In this document: positions 17,496 through 26,229 of the stretch, in pieces
Layout: each line of letters opens with the position of its first letter
Numbering within the stretch: the first letter of the stretch is position 1
DNA from: Candidatus Desulfovibrio intestinavium
Lineage (GTDB): Bacteria > Desulfobacterota > Desulfovibrionia > Desulfovibrionales > Desulfovibrionaceae
Assembly: GCA_019118345.1 (NCBI GenBank)
Contig: DWZD01000015.1
Span: forward strand, 1 to 48,747
DNA: 48,747 nt
Direction: 5' to 3'
Notes under the pieces: generated by a model
What the model was told of the DNA's origin: nothing
The model's input: the letters and a program-made list of their open reading frames with translations, nothing else
The model's database searches: none
Program-made: the position numbers and the translations under genes

Positions 17496-18161
17496 TTATA
17501 CAGGTTCACAGTGCGAGAAATCAAGGACCTTTGCGACTCCGCGCAGGGCATCCACGGTGGCGGCCTCCTGCGAGGGGCCGCTCATGGGCATGGTGCGGAT
17601 GAAGACCTGCCGCTTGCCCGCCCCTTCGGGATTGCGGCTCAGTACGGAGCTGATGCGTGCCCCCTGTTCGCGCAGGGTATCAAAGACCGGGCGCATGGCT
17701 CCGGGCCGATCTTCCACTTCCAGCGCCAGATACAGGCCGCCGAGGCGCGCGCCGGTAATGTCGATGAGCACCTTGAAGATATCCTGATCCGTGATGATGC
17801 CGCAGAGCCTGCCGTCATCTCCCACCACGGGCAGGCCGCCGATCTTTTTGTCCACCATGAGCACGGCGGCATTTTCCACCGTGGTTTCCGGTTTGACAGT
17901 GACCGGGCTTGGGGTCATGATGTCGCGGGCCTTGATTTCCGCAAGAAGATACTGCATTTCGTGGACTTCCAGGGCGGTCGCCTTGGAAGGGGAGGCGCTC
18001 TTGACGTCGCGGTCGGAGATGATGCCGATGACGTGATTGTCGTCATCCACCACGGGCACGCGGCGGATGTTCTTTTCCTTCATCAGGTTGCGGCACTTGA
18101 GCAGCGACGTATCGGCCTTGACGGTGATGACATCGTTGGTCATCCAGTGTTTGACGGCCAT
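17496..18161 (-). CDS. CBS-pair and ACT domain protein
   Basis: A 221-residue protein with two CBS domains (about residues 1-60 and 75-135) and a C-terminal ACT-like domain starting at LGGLYLALEVEDRPGAMRPV. The CBS motifs RRVPVVDDDNHVIGIISDRD and GGLPVVGDDGRLCGIITDQD are classic. CBS pairs sense adenosine nucleotides, and ACT domains sense amino acids, so this is probably a small regulatory protein; the target is unknown. The ATG follows AAGGAGG. It is transcribed divergently from larC. A hairpin followed by four Ts in its leader (18194-18214) could act as an attenuator. Confidence 0.88.
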   Translation of the reverse strand: MAVKHWMTNDVITVKADTSLLKCRNLMKEKNIRRVPVVDDDNHVIGIISDRDVKSASPSKATALEVHEMQYLLAEIKARDIMTPSPVTVKPETTVENAAVLMVDKKIGGLPVVGDDGRLCGIITDQDIFKVLIDITGARLGGLYLALEVEDRPGAMRPVFDTLREQGARISSVLSRNPEGAGKRQVFIRTMPMSGPSQEAATVDALRGVAKVLDFSHCEPV

Positions 18162-18193
18162 GCAGCCTCCTTGGCGATGATGGTTGTGGCGTG

Positions 18194-18214
18194 AAAACGG
18201 CGGCGCTCCGCCGT
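18194..18214 (-). terminator. Leader hairpin of the CBS-ACT gene
   Basis: On the minus strand a perfect 7-base stem (ACGGCGG and CCGCCGT, loop of four) is followed by TTTT and lies about 30 bases before the CBS-ACT ATG. It could be a leader attenuator, or simply insulate the divergent larC promoter region. On the plus strand a T run at 18222-18227 lies 8 bases after the stem. Confidence 0.3.
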
Positions 18215-18300
18215 GATGTTCTTTTTTGACTATACACCAAGGGCCGTGGCTGTACAAGCCTGCCCCCCGCCGCTTCGGCGGCCCGATGAGGTGCGCATTC

Positions 18301-19482
18301 ATGGAATGGTATTGGGATTGCTCCGGCGGCATCAGCGGCGACATGACCCTGGCGGCGCTGGCGCATCTGGGCGTGGACTTTGCGCCGCTCACGGCGCTGC
18401 TGGCCCGGGCCGGCGTGGCCTGCGACATAACCTGGTGGCCGGAACAGCGGGCGGGCGGCCCCGGCTGCCGGGCCGACGTGCAATGGCGGGCCGAGGCCCA
18501 GCCCCTGCGCCACCCGGCGGACATTGCCGCCATCTTTGCGCGCGTGGCCGTGGATGAGCCGGTGCGGCGGCGGGCGCTGGCCGTGCTGGACGCGCTGGCG
18601 CAGGCAGAGGCCCACGCCCATCGGATTCCGGTGGAGGATGTGCATTTTCACGAGGTGGGGGCCGTGGATACCCTGGTGGACATTCTCGGCGTCTGCTGGG
18701 GGATGGGCGTATTGGGCGTGACCCGCGTCACCTGCTCGCCCCTGCCGTGGTTTGACGGCAGCATCGACTGTGCCCACGGGCGCATTTCGCTGCCCGCGCC
18801 GGCCGCGGCCCGCCTCATGGAGGGCAAGCCCGTGCGGCCTTCCGGCGCCCATGAGGAATTGGTGACGCCCACCGGCGCGGCCCTCGTGCATGTGCTGGCG
18901 GACGGCTTTGCGGACGGGCCGTGCGGCTGTCTGGGGCGTCTGGGCACGGGCTACGGTTCGCGTCCGGCCCCGAACGGGCTGCGCATCTGGGAGGTGACGC
19001 CGCCTGCGGCCGCAGATGCGCAGCGCGACGGCGGACGGGAAAGCGTCTGTCAGCTGGAGTGCCACCTCGATCATCTGACCGGGGAAGAGCTGGGACAGGC
19101 CATAGCCGCGCTGGCCGCCGCGCCGTCGGTGCTCGATGTGCTCTGGCTGCCGGGCGTGGGCAAGAAGAATCGTCCGGCGGGGGCCCTGCGGGTGATCTGC
19201 CTGCCCGAAGCCCGGGACGAGGCCGCGCAGCTGGTGCTGCGGCACACCCATACCCTGGGCTTGCGGATGCTGCGGATGGAGCGTCTGGTGCTGCCGCGCC
19301 ATGCGGCGACGGTCGCTTGCGACGGAGTGGATATGCCCGCCAAGGCCTATGAACTGGAAGGCGCGCACTATGTGCGCCCCGAAGCCGACGCCGTGGCGGC
19401 GCGGGCCGCCGCGCGCACGGTGGGCGCGCCTGCCCTGCGCTTTCGGGCGGAGGACGAGGACGCGGCGGGGCGGGACGCCTGA
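18301..19482 (+). CDS. larC: LarC nickel-insertion protein
   Basis: A 393-residue LarC, the cyclometallase that inserts nickel into the pyridinium bis-thiocarboxylate mononucleotide to make the nickel-pincer cofactor of lactate racemase and related LarA enzymes. The start WYWDCSGGISGDMTLAAL and the motif DVHFHEVGAVDTLVDILG are diagnostic, as are LVTPTGAALV and, in the C-terminal half, LECHLDHLTGEE and GVGKKNRPAG. Here it is one uninterrupted frame, unlike Lactobacillus plantarum, where larC is read through a programmed frameshift. No larA, larB or larE lies in the window. Upstream in-frame codons are rejected because they precede the conserved start. Confidence 0.92.
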   Translation: MEWYWDCSGGISGDMTLAALAHLGVDFAPLTALLARAGVACDITWWPEQRAGGPGCRADVQWRAEAQPLRHPADIAAIFARVAVDEPVRRRALAVLDALAQAEAHAHRIPVEDVHFHEVGAVDTLVDILGVCWGMGVLGVTRVTCSPLPWFDGSIDCAHGRISLPAPAAARLMEGKPVRPSGAHEELVTPTGAALVHVLADGFADGPCGCLGRLGTGYGSRPAPNGLRIWEVTPPAAADAQRDGGRESVCQLECHLDHLTGEELGQAIAALAAAPSVLDVLWLPGVGKKNRPAGALRVICLPEARDEAAQLVLRHTHTLGLRMLRMERLVLPRHAATVACDGVDMPAKAYELEGAHYVRPEADAVAARAAARTVGAPALRFRAEDEDAAGRDA

Positions 19483-19596
19483 GGCGCGCGGAGACGCCGC
19501 TTTGGTGCTCATCCGCGCACCTCGTGACCTGCCTCGCGAGACGCCGCGCGCCGACGGGCGAAGGGGCCTTCGCGGGGGGGCAGGGCGTATGTTTTT

Positions 19597-19635
19597 GCGG
19601 CAAGGCCGTCCTTGTGCAGAGGTCGGCCTTGCCGC
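19597..19635. terminator. Stable hairpin between larC and the amidohydrolase
   Basis: A perfect 12-base stem, GCGGCAAGGCCG (19597-19608) and CGGCCTTGCCGC (19624-19635), lies in the roughly 210-base gap between the convergent larC and M20 genes. It has no T tract on either side, so it may terminate imperfectly or block read-through between the two convergent genes. Confidence 0.45.
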
Positions 19636-19691
19636 GGTAACATCCGCTGCGTGCGTACGGCACGCCTGTCTTCCCTGCCGGTTTTGCGGCC

Positions 19692-21308
19692 TTACGTCCC
19701 GGATGCCCTGTCAAAGGGGCTTTCGGGCAGCCACCATTGCCGCTCGCCGCGCGGGGTCGTGACATATTCCGGCCAGCGGAAATGAATCGGGGCCGGATGA
19801 TCGGCCGGGAGCAGGGGCGGTATCCAGCGGCTCCCTCCCTTGCCGCCGCCGGTGCGTTCCGTAAATTCCTCCCAGGCCCTTGCCAGCACCTCAGGCTTGG
19901 TCAACAGGTCAAGGATGATATAGGCGATTGTCCGACCGGCGCTGAAAATGGTCGGATCGATGCATTCCCGCTTTCCGCCCAGCGCATCGAACGCCCATGA
20001 CGGCAGGACGGTCTGCGGCCCGTCCTGTGGCCGTTCCACCATGCAGCGGCCGATGAACAGGCGAACGGTCGGCGCATGCCAGCCGTATTCCGTATAATCG
20101 TCCGACAGCATGTTTTTCTGCCAGGGCGGAAGGCTCTCCCGCAGGATGGCGTCCACCTCCTCAGGATCATGCAGCTGACTGCACTCGGGCAGAAAGGGAT
20201 CCTCTGGCGGCGTATAGCCGAGATTTTCCAGAATCTTCCTGCCGAAGGCCCGGGCTTCCTCGCCGAACTGCGGCGGGCCGGCAAGGCGCAGATTGGCATA
20301 GCCCAGCCGCGCCATGACGTGATTGGGCAGGCCGGGGCGATTTTTCTGCACCCATTCACCCCGGCATGTGCAATGCGTCATGGCCGCCACATGCTGCGCG
20401 TTGTTCTCGAGCACCTCGGCCACCCGTTCCATCATTTCCACGGTGGGCGCCCGCCAGCAGTAGTAGAGCTGGGCAATGCGCGCGGTCTGGTTGTCCGCCG
20501 TGGCCTGCCCGCCCGTCATCATGTATTCGGTAATGTACCAGCCGCTGTTCCGGGGCAGCATGGCCCCGTAAAGGTATTTGCTCGACGTGTACATGAGGCA
20601 GGCCGCGTCCAGTGCGCCCGGCGCGCGCGGGGCAAGCGCATGGGCCGGCCAGAGCGTGCGCAGGGGGCTGGGGCCGCCCCAGGTTTCCGCATGGCGGCAT
20701 TCAAAGGTGAAGACCCGCCCATAACTGCAGCCGGCATGCACGTCCCAGTTGACCGAATTGCAATGTGGCAGCAGATAGGCGGGATGGAAGCTGATGAAGG
20801 CATCCACATCGTCATAATAGCCCTTCGCGGCATGGATCGGCTTGGAACCGCAGGTTTTTTCCGCCGGTTCCCCAAAAAACTTCAGCCGTCCGGCGATATG
20901 GTGCTGCCGCATGGCGTGCTGCGCGGCCAGCACGCCGGCCAGCGCGCCGATGCCCAGCGCCGAATGCGGATCCACATGGCCGGCCGCGTAGCGGGAAAGC
21001 CCCTCGCGCGGAGCCTCCCAGGGCACGGCCTGCTGGGAATGATCCGGCGTGGCGTCGTATTCGGCATAGGCTCCGACGGTTGGCCCGCCCTCGCCGTTGC
21101 GCCACTCGGCGCAGAAGGCCGTCGGCATGCCGCCGCTGCCCTCTTCCACGCTGAAGCCGTGTTCCCGCAGGGTGTGCACATACCAGGCGGCGGAACGATA
21201 TTCCCGCCAGGCGGGTTCGGCATAATTCCAGATGATCTGGTGCCAGTCCGACAGCTGGCGCTCGTGGGCCGCCACCCAGTCGCGCGCGGCTTCCTTGGAG
21301 GCGTTCAC
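19692..21308 (-). CDS. M20-family amidohydrolase (AbgB-like)
   Basis: A 538-residue metal-dependent amidohydrolase resembling AbgB, a subunit of p-aminobenzoyl-glutamate hydrolase. Motifs include NYAEPAWREYRSA, VGAYAEYDATPDHSQQ, GHVDPHSALGIGALAG and FGEPAEKTCGSKPIHAA, then FISFHPAYLLPHCNSVNWD and a dimerisation domain. The TEYGWHAPTVRLF and SWAFDALGG segments near the C-terminus are also typical. It starts with GTG inside the stop of the ureohydrolase (GTGA overlap), so translation is coupled. It is the last gene of the TRAP operon and probably hydrolyses an amide bond of the imported compound or of a product of the ureohydrolase. Confidence 0.85.
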   Translation of the reverse strand: MNASKEAARDWVAAHERQLSDWHQIIWNYAEPAWREYRSAAWYVHTLREHGFSVEEGSGGMPTAFCAEWRNGEGGPTVGAYAEYDATPDHSQQAVPWEAPREGLSRYAAGHVDPHSALGIGALAGVLAAQHAMRQHHIAGRLKFFGEPAEKTCGSKPIHAAKGYYDDVDAFISFHPAYLLPHCNSVNWDVHAGCSYGRVFTFECRHAETWGGPSPLRTLWPAHALAPRAPGALDAACLMYTSSKYLYGAMLPRNSGWYITEYMMTGGQATADNQTARIAQLYYCWRAPTVEMMERVAEVLENNAQHVAAMTHCTCRGEWVQKNRPGLPNHVMARLGYANLRLAGPPQFGEEARAFGRKILENLGYTPPEDPFLPECSQLHDPEEVDAILRESLPPWQKNMLSDDYTEYGWHAPTVRLFIGRCMVERPQDGPQTVLPSWAFDALGGKRECIDPTIFSAGRTIAYIILDLLTKPEVLARAWEEFTERTGGGKGGSRWIPPLLPADHPAPIHFRWPEYVTTPRGERQWWLPESPFDRASGT

Positions 21309-22267
21309 TGCGGCCTCCCCACCGGCAGATCCCGGCTGCGCCGCCAGGCCAGCGACGCGAGAAAGGCATGAATGACGGAAACCCCGGCCAGCGCGGTGAT
21401 GCCCGAGGGGTCGCGATCCGGCAGCACCTCCACCACGTCCATGCCCACAAAGCGCACCTGCCTGCCCGCTTCGCGCACCATGTCCAGCGCCTGACGCGTC
21501 GTGAAGCCCTCCACTTCCGGCGTGCCGGTGCCCGGCGCATAGGCGGCGTCCAGAAAATCGACGTCAAAGGTCAGGAAGGCCGGCGTGTCGCCGATGCGCG
21601 CCAGCGCCTCGGCCATGACATCGGCGCAGCCGCGCCGGTGCAGTTCGTCGCCGCTGACGATGCGCAGGCCGCGTTCCCGGGGCCAGTCCAGAATATGGCG
21701 ACTGTAGAGCGGCCCCCTGATGCCGATCTGGATGGATTTTTCCGGCAGGATGAGACCTTCGTTGATGGCATGATAAAAGGGGGAACCGTGGTTATAGGGC
21801 TTGCCGAAGTATTCCGGCACCGTGTCGCTGTGGGCGTCGAAATGCAGCAGCGCCACAGGCCCGGCGACCTTGTGCAAGGCCCGCAGTTCGGCCAGCGTGA
21901 TGCAATGATCGCCACCCAGAATGACGGGTATGGTGGGCGAGGCAAAGTAGGGCAGCAGATCGTCGCGAATGGCGTCCAGGCTTTCCGCCGTATAGCCCGG
22001 GATGGTGGATACGTCGCCGCAGTCCGCCACGCTGAGATGTTCGAAGATGTCCACCTCGAGAACCTGGCAGAAGGGCTTGAGGATGAGCGAGGCTTCCCGC
22101 AGGGCCGCCGGCCCGAAGCGGGCGCCGGGCCGAAAGGAGGTCGCCGTATCGAACGGCACGCCGAGAATGGAGACGTCGGCCGTTTTTTCCGCCTCGCGCG
22201 GATCAATGCGCATGAAGGTGCGGATGCCCGAGAATCGCGGTGACTGCAGGGAATTTACTCTTGCCAT
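21305..22267 (-). CDS. Ureohydrolase (agmatinase/guanidinase family)
   Basis: A 320-residue binuclear manganese ureohydrolase, which removes urea (or a similar group) from a guanidino compound. The metal motifs are GGDHCIT, HFDAHSDT and FDVDFLDAAYAPGTGTPE, which includes the Asp pair. SpeB agmatinases share this pattern, but the family also includes guanidinobutyrase, guanidinopropionase and formiminoglutamase, and context points to catabolism. The family loop that sets specificity cannot be read with confidence. GGAG lies before the ATG. It sits between dctM and the M20 gene in the TRAP operon, so it probably acts on the transported substrate. A speA gene lies at the other end of the window but is not linked. 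Confidence 0.88.
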   Translation of the reverse strand: MARVNSLQSPRFSGIRTFMRIDPREAEKTADVSILGVPFDTATSFRPGARFGPAALREASLILKPFCQVLEVDIFEHLSVADCGDVSTIPGYTAESLDAIRDDLLPYFASPTIPVILGGDHCITLAELRALHKVAGPVALLHFDAHSDTVPEYFGKPYNHGSPFYHAINEGLILPEKSIQIGIRGPLYSRHILDWPRERGLRIVSGDELHRRGCADVMAEALARIGDTPAFLTFDVDFLDAAYAPGTGTPEVEGFTTRQALDMVREAGRQVRFVGMDVVEVLPDRDPSGITALAGVSVIHAFLASLAWRRSRDLPVGRPQ

Positions 22268-22296
22268 GACGGTATGCTCCTATTGCCTGCGGGCGA

Positions 22297-23613
22297 TCAG
22301 TTTTGGAAGATGAGGTTCGGCAGCCAGGTGACAAGGCCGGGGAACAGCATGAGGATGCAGAGCAGGATGGCCTGAATGATGATGAAGGGCACCGCGCCGA
22401 GGTAGATGTCCTTGAGGCTGACCTCCTTGGGCGCCACCGCGCGCATGTAAAAGAGGTTCAGGCCATACGGGGGCGTGATGTAGGCCATCTGCATGTTGAC
22501 GACAAAGAGAATGCCGAACCACAGCGGGTCAAAGCCCAGTCCCGTGATAATGGGGATGTAGATGGGCATGCACATGAACAGAATGGCAATGTCGTCCATG
22601 AACATGCCCAGGATGAAGAAAGAAAGCTGGATGAGCGCCATGACCACAATGGGATTGGGGTCAAGGCCGAGAACAAGATTCTTGATCATGACCGTGGCGC
22701 CAAGGCCGGTATACACCTTGCTGAAGACAAGCGCCGCAATGATGAGATAGGCGGCGAAGCCGCAAATGGCGAAGGTCTGGCGGCAGGCCTTGCGCAACAC
22801 CTCGAGGGTCAGGCGGCGCTTGATGGCGGCGCAGACCAGCGAGCCGGCCGCGCCGATGGCGGCGGCCTCGGTCGGTGAGGTCACGCCGAAAAAGATGCTG
22901 CCGAGAATGGCGAAGATGAGCAGCAGCGGCAGGGCCAGCTCTCCCAGGGAGCGCAGCTTGACGGAAAGGCTGACGGTCTCGCTCTTGTCCATGGCGGGCG
23001 CGACGTCGGGACGCAGCCAGCTCAGCACGGCGATGAACAGCAGGTAGAAGGCCGTGAGCAGCAGGCCGGGCACGATGCCCCCGGCAAAGAGCTTGCCCAC
23101 GGACACGCCGCTGATGAAGGCGTACATGACCATCATCATGCTGGGCGGGATGAGAAAGCCCAGCGCCCCCCCGGCCTGCACGATGCCCACAGCCAATGAG
23201 CGGTTGTACTTCTTTTGCAGCATGGCGGGCACGGCGATGACCCCCATGGACAGCACCGTGGCCGAACTCACGCCCAGCATGGCGGCCATGAGCGCGCACA
23301 GCAGCATGGTGCCCATGCCCAGTGCCCCGCGCAGGCGGCCGGAACACAGATACACCGTATCGAACAGATCCTTGCCGATGCGCGATTCATGCAGCACGAA
23401 GCCCATGAAGATGAAAAGGGGCACAGCGCTCAGGACGAGGTTGTTCATCAGTTCCAACGTGGAAAAGTAGACCACGTCCAGCGCTTCCGGCCCCCACAGG
23501 AAAATGGCCGCCAGCGTGCCCACGGAACCCAGACAGTAGACGATGGGCAGGGATGTGCTCATGAGAATGAGCATGGAGGCAAACATGATCAGGGTGACGA
23601 TATAGGCATCCAT
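22297..23613 (-). CDS. dctM: TRAP transporter large permease (DctM)
   Basis: A 438-residue, highly hydrophobic permease with about 12 predicted transmembrane helices. It is the sodium-coupled translocating subunit of a tripartite ATP-independent periplasmic transporter. Family motifs include PLFIFMGFVL, the GFLIPPSMMMVMYAF loop, and SPTEAAAIGA. It begins with ATG overlapping the dctQ stop by one base (TGATG), with GGGGAGGA upstream. Downstream, after 29 bases, comes the ureohydrolase. The system should import a small organic anion or zwitterion delivered by a DctP-type binding protein. Confidence 0.94.
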   Translation of the reverse strand: MDAYIVTLIMFASMLILMSTSLPIVYCLGSVGTLAAIFLWGPEALDVVYFSTLELMNNLVLSAVPLFIFMGFVLHESRIGKDLFDTVYLCSGRLRGALGMGTMLLCALMAAMLGVSSATVLSMGVIAVPAMLQKKYNRSLAVGIVQAGGALGFLIPPSMMMVMYAFISGVSVGKLFAGGIVPGLLLTAFYLLFIAVLSWLRPDVAPAMDKSETVSLSVKLRSLGELALPLLLIFAILGSIFFGVTSPTEAAAIGAAGSLVCAAIKRRLTLEVLRKACRQTFAICGFAAYLIIAALVFSKVYTGLGATVMIKNLVLGLDPNPIVVMALIQLSFFILGMFMDDIAILFMCMPIYIPIITGLGFDPLWFGILFVVNMQMAYITPPYGLNLFYMRAVAPKEVSLKDIYLGAVPFIIIQAILLCILMLFPGLVTWLPNLIFQN

Positions 23614-24119
23614 CACAGTTCCTCCCCGGTCAGGGCCATCCACAGGTTGCGCAGGAATTCGGCCAGCGTCTGCAGGCAGGTCAGGATGAAGGCGATGGGA
23701 ATCAGCATCTTCTGCTGATAGATGGGCTGGCCCCAGGCCGAGGTGGAAATTTCCTTCATCTTCCAGGATTCCAGACCGTAGTGCAGCGCCAGCTTGATAA
23801 GCCCCAGGAAGAATATCAGCGTGAAGACGTAGGTGACGCAGCTGACGATGGCCTGCGTGCGCCGCGACCAGCGTGCGGAAAAGATATCCACGCCTACCTG
23901 CACCTTGTCGATGACCGAACTTGGCCCGGCATAAATCATGTAGGTTCCGAAAATCATCAGGCTCAGCTCCGCACCCCAGACTGTCGGTGAGTGGAAGACG
24001 TAGCGCAGCACCACTTCCAGCAGCATGACGCCGATGAGCAGCAGAATGAGCCACATGCTCAACGATGAGATGGCATTGTTCAGACGGTCGATGCCGTCAA
24101 CCAGCTTTCGCAAAAACAT
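23613..24119 (-). CDS. dctQ: TRAP transporter small permease (DctQ)
   Basis: A 168-residue four-helix membrane protein. Helices fall at about residues 19-42, 52-70, 88-112 and 134-156. WGAELSLMIFGTYMIYAG matches the DctQ signature in which a Trp-Glu pair lies at the start of the second helix. It bridges the binding protein and DctM. The start MFLRKLVDGIDRL is taken after a GGGGGAAG ribosome site, dropping a 23-residue upstream extension. It overlaps dctM by one base. Confidence 0.9.
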   Translation of the reverse strand: MFLRKLVDGIDRLNNAISSLSMWLILLLIGVMLLEVVLRYVFHSPTVWGAELSLMIFGTYMIYAGPSSVIDKVQVGVDIFSARWSRRTQAIVSCVTYVFTLIFFLGLIKLALHYGLESWKMKEISTSAWGQPIYQQKMLIPIAFILTCLQTLAEFLRNLWMALTGEEL

Positions 24120-24190
24120 ACTTCCCCCGAAAAGGCGTTGGCCGGCAAAGGCGTCGCCGGCGCCCTGCGGCGCCGGCAACGCCCGCAAAA

Positions 24191-25191
24191 TCAGAGTCGT
24201 CCCTTTTCCTTGGCGAACTTCTTGAGAATCTCGACGCCAGCGGCGTACTCGGGCGAGCGCTTGGCTTCCTCATCCCAGACGGTCAGCGCGGCCTTGAGCA
24301 GTTCCTTCTGATCGGCTTCGGGGAAGGTCGTCACCTTGTCCTTGAAGATGCTGCCGATAATTTCCGAGCTTTCGGCTTCGCAGTAGGTGTAGTAGTCCTG
24401 ACAGGCGCGCGCGGCCGCCACGCGGAACATGGCCTTGATATCGGCCGGGAAGGCGTCCCAGACCTTCTTGTTGATGATGAGCGTGTCGGTGATGGGATCG
24501 ATGAGCGGCGTCACGTTGAGATAGCCCGCCACTTCATAGAACTTGGTCTGCTTGTAGTCGGAGGCGTTGCCGTACAGGACGCCGTCCATCTGACCGGTGG
24601 AAAGGCCATGTAGATGTCTTCCGTCGGCAGGTTGACGCAGCTGACGCCGAGCTTGGTCAGCATCTTGGCGGCGGCGCCCACGGCGCGAATCTTCATCTTG
24701 CGCAGCTCATCCAGCGACTTCACGGGCTTCTTGGTCAGCAGGTGATAGGGGGCGGCGCGGGTCGGCCCCAGGTAGACGACGCCGGCCTTTTCGTATTCCT
24801 TGGCGATGATTTCGCGCAGGCCGCGATGTTCATAGATGATCTGCGCTTCCAGGGCGCTCATCCAGGACATGGGCAGGCCGGATTCCAGGGTGCCGATCTT
24901 CATTTCCGTGAAATGGTGGCCCATGCCCTGCCCCATGTCGATCATGCCCGTCTTTACGGACTTGAGGATGTTGCCCGAGGCCACAAGCTCACCGCCGGTG
25001 AAAATCTGGATCTCCACGCGACCGTTGCTCATCTCCTTGATGCTGTCGCAAAAATTCTTCAGGCCGTAGGTCATGGTCGGCGGGTAGTAGGTTTGCAGCT
25101 TCAGGCTGTACTCAGCCGCGGCGGCATTGCCGGCCGCCAGCAGCAGCGCCGCGCAGGTCAACAGGCACTTTCGGAACAACGATGTGAACAT
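24191..25191 (-). pseudogene. dctP: TRAP substrate-binding protein dctP, frameshifted
   Basis: This would be a 333-residue DctP binding protein, but the frame shifts by one base near 24604-24607. The first part (from MFTSLFRKCLLTC, with a signal peptide ending near GNAAAA) runs to ...LPTEDIYMAF and then leaves the family pattern. The second part resumes in another frame at QMDGVLYGNASDYKQTKFYE and continues to the normal end. Adding one C in the GCCTTTCC stretch restores ...YMALSTGQMDGVLYG, matching the intact paralogue (SMALTSGDIDGVIFG). It is either a recent inactivation or a sequencing error. It heads the dctP-dctQ-dctM-ureohydrolase-M20 operon. Confidence 0.9.
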
Positions 25192-25533
25192 GGCAAACTC
25201 CAGATGCCGGGCATCCCGGGTTGAGGTTGTGGTCAAAGAAATTCCTTTTCATGCTTCAGTTAATACATCAGCAATGTCAGTATGAAAAATTTTTCGCGGA
25301 AAGGAAAGGGGATGAAGGCGGAAATTTTCTATTTTTATATGTAACATATTGAATTTTTTTATCTAAAAAAAATTTTTACTGAAATTTCATAAAAAACTTG
25401 ATTGGAGACATTAAGTGATGTATCAATTTTTTAACAAAAATAAACATGAGAAATTTTTTTTTGTGGTGATGGAAAAAAAATCGCGCTAGGCTTCCCTTTT
25501 CATCCATCAGTCACATCAACAAGAAGAAACACC
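25192..25533. promoter_or_regulatory. AT-rich divergent promoter region with operator candidates
   Basis: A 342-base region far richer in A and T than the rest of the window separates the leftward TRAP operon and the rightward GntR operon. Two inverted copies of the same 11-mer, TTAATACATCA (25260-25270) and TGATGTATCAA (25416-25426), differ by one base and are good candidates for GntR operators, one near each operon. TTGATT-N17-TATCAA at about 25399-25426 could be the rightward promoter, overlapping the second site. Several runs of A and T suggest bent DNA. No gene is seen. Confidence 0.55.
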
Positions 25534-26229
25534 ATGCAAAAGAAACAGGAACTCAGAGGACAGGAAGCCAGAACAGCGCACAACTCCAGCCGCAAGCTCG
25601 TGTACGACTATTTGCAGGCCCAGATGCAGAACGGCGTTCTGCTGCCGGGCAGCGTGCTTGATCTGAAGGGGATCAGCCAAAAGCTCGGCATCAGCAACAC
25701 TCCGCTGCGGGATTCGCTCATCCAGCTGGAGGCTGAGGGGTACATTACCATCTACCCGCGCAGCAAGGTGGTGGTGAATCTGCTGGAGTTCAATGATTTC
25801 CCCTATCTTTACGGGATTATCGGCACTATCGAGGCCCTGCTCATCACCTCGGCGCTGGACAAGTATGATGCCGACGTCATCCGGGAAATGCGCGAACTGA
25901 ATGAAAACATGCGTCAGTGTGTGGAGGCGGGGGAAATTCTGCTCTACAGCAAATACCACTACCAGTTTCACGACGTTTTCCTGCGGCTCAATCCCAATCT
26001 GCTGGCGGAGCGCGTCATCCGGCCCATCAAGAACCGGCTCTGGGATTTTCCCCGCAAGAACTTCATCATTGAGTGGTACAAGGCGGCTGTGGATGAGCAT
26101 GAATGCATCATCGAAGCCATAGCACGCAACGATGTGGACGAGATCTGCCGTGTGGTCAAGGACGTTCACTGGGGCATTGCCCACAACAAGAGCTATATTC
26201 TCAAGGAGTACAACCTGGAGGAATCATGA
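25534..26229 (+). CDS. GntR-family regulator (FCD subfamily)
   Basis: A 231-residue transcription factor with an N-terminal winged helix-turn-helix (about residues 18-80; LPGSVLDLKGISQKLGIS then NTPLRDSLIQLEAEGYI) and an FCD effector domain. The likely metal-binding histidines of the FCD domain are in YHYQFHDVF, DEHECIIEA and DVHWGIAHN. It most likely controls the two divergent catabolic operons in response to their substrate or an intermediate, through the paired 11-mers in the intergenic region; this is inference from position. AAGAAG precedes the ATG. Its stop overlaps the start of the amidohydrolase (ATGA). Confidence 0.92.
   Translation: MQKKQELRGQEARTAHNSSRKLVYDYLQAQMQNGVLLPGSVLDLKGISQKLGISNTPLRDSLIQLEAEGYITIYPRSKVVVNLLEFNDFPYLYGIIGTIEALLITSALDKYDADVIREMRELNENMRQCVEAGEILLYSKYHYQFHDVFLRLNPNLLAERVIRPIKNRLWDFPRKNFIIEWYKAAVDEHECIIEAIARNDVDEICRVVKDVHWGIAHNKSYILKEYNLEES

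Noticed and set aside
24511..24600. The C-terminal extension of the first dctP frame after the shift
   Set aside because: The Ser/Thr/Pro-rich tail has no similarity to binding proteins, while the other frame continues the family pattern at the same place.
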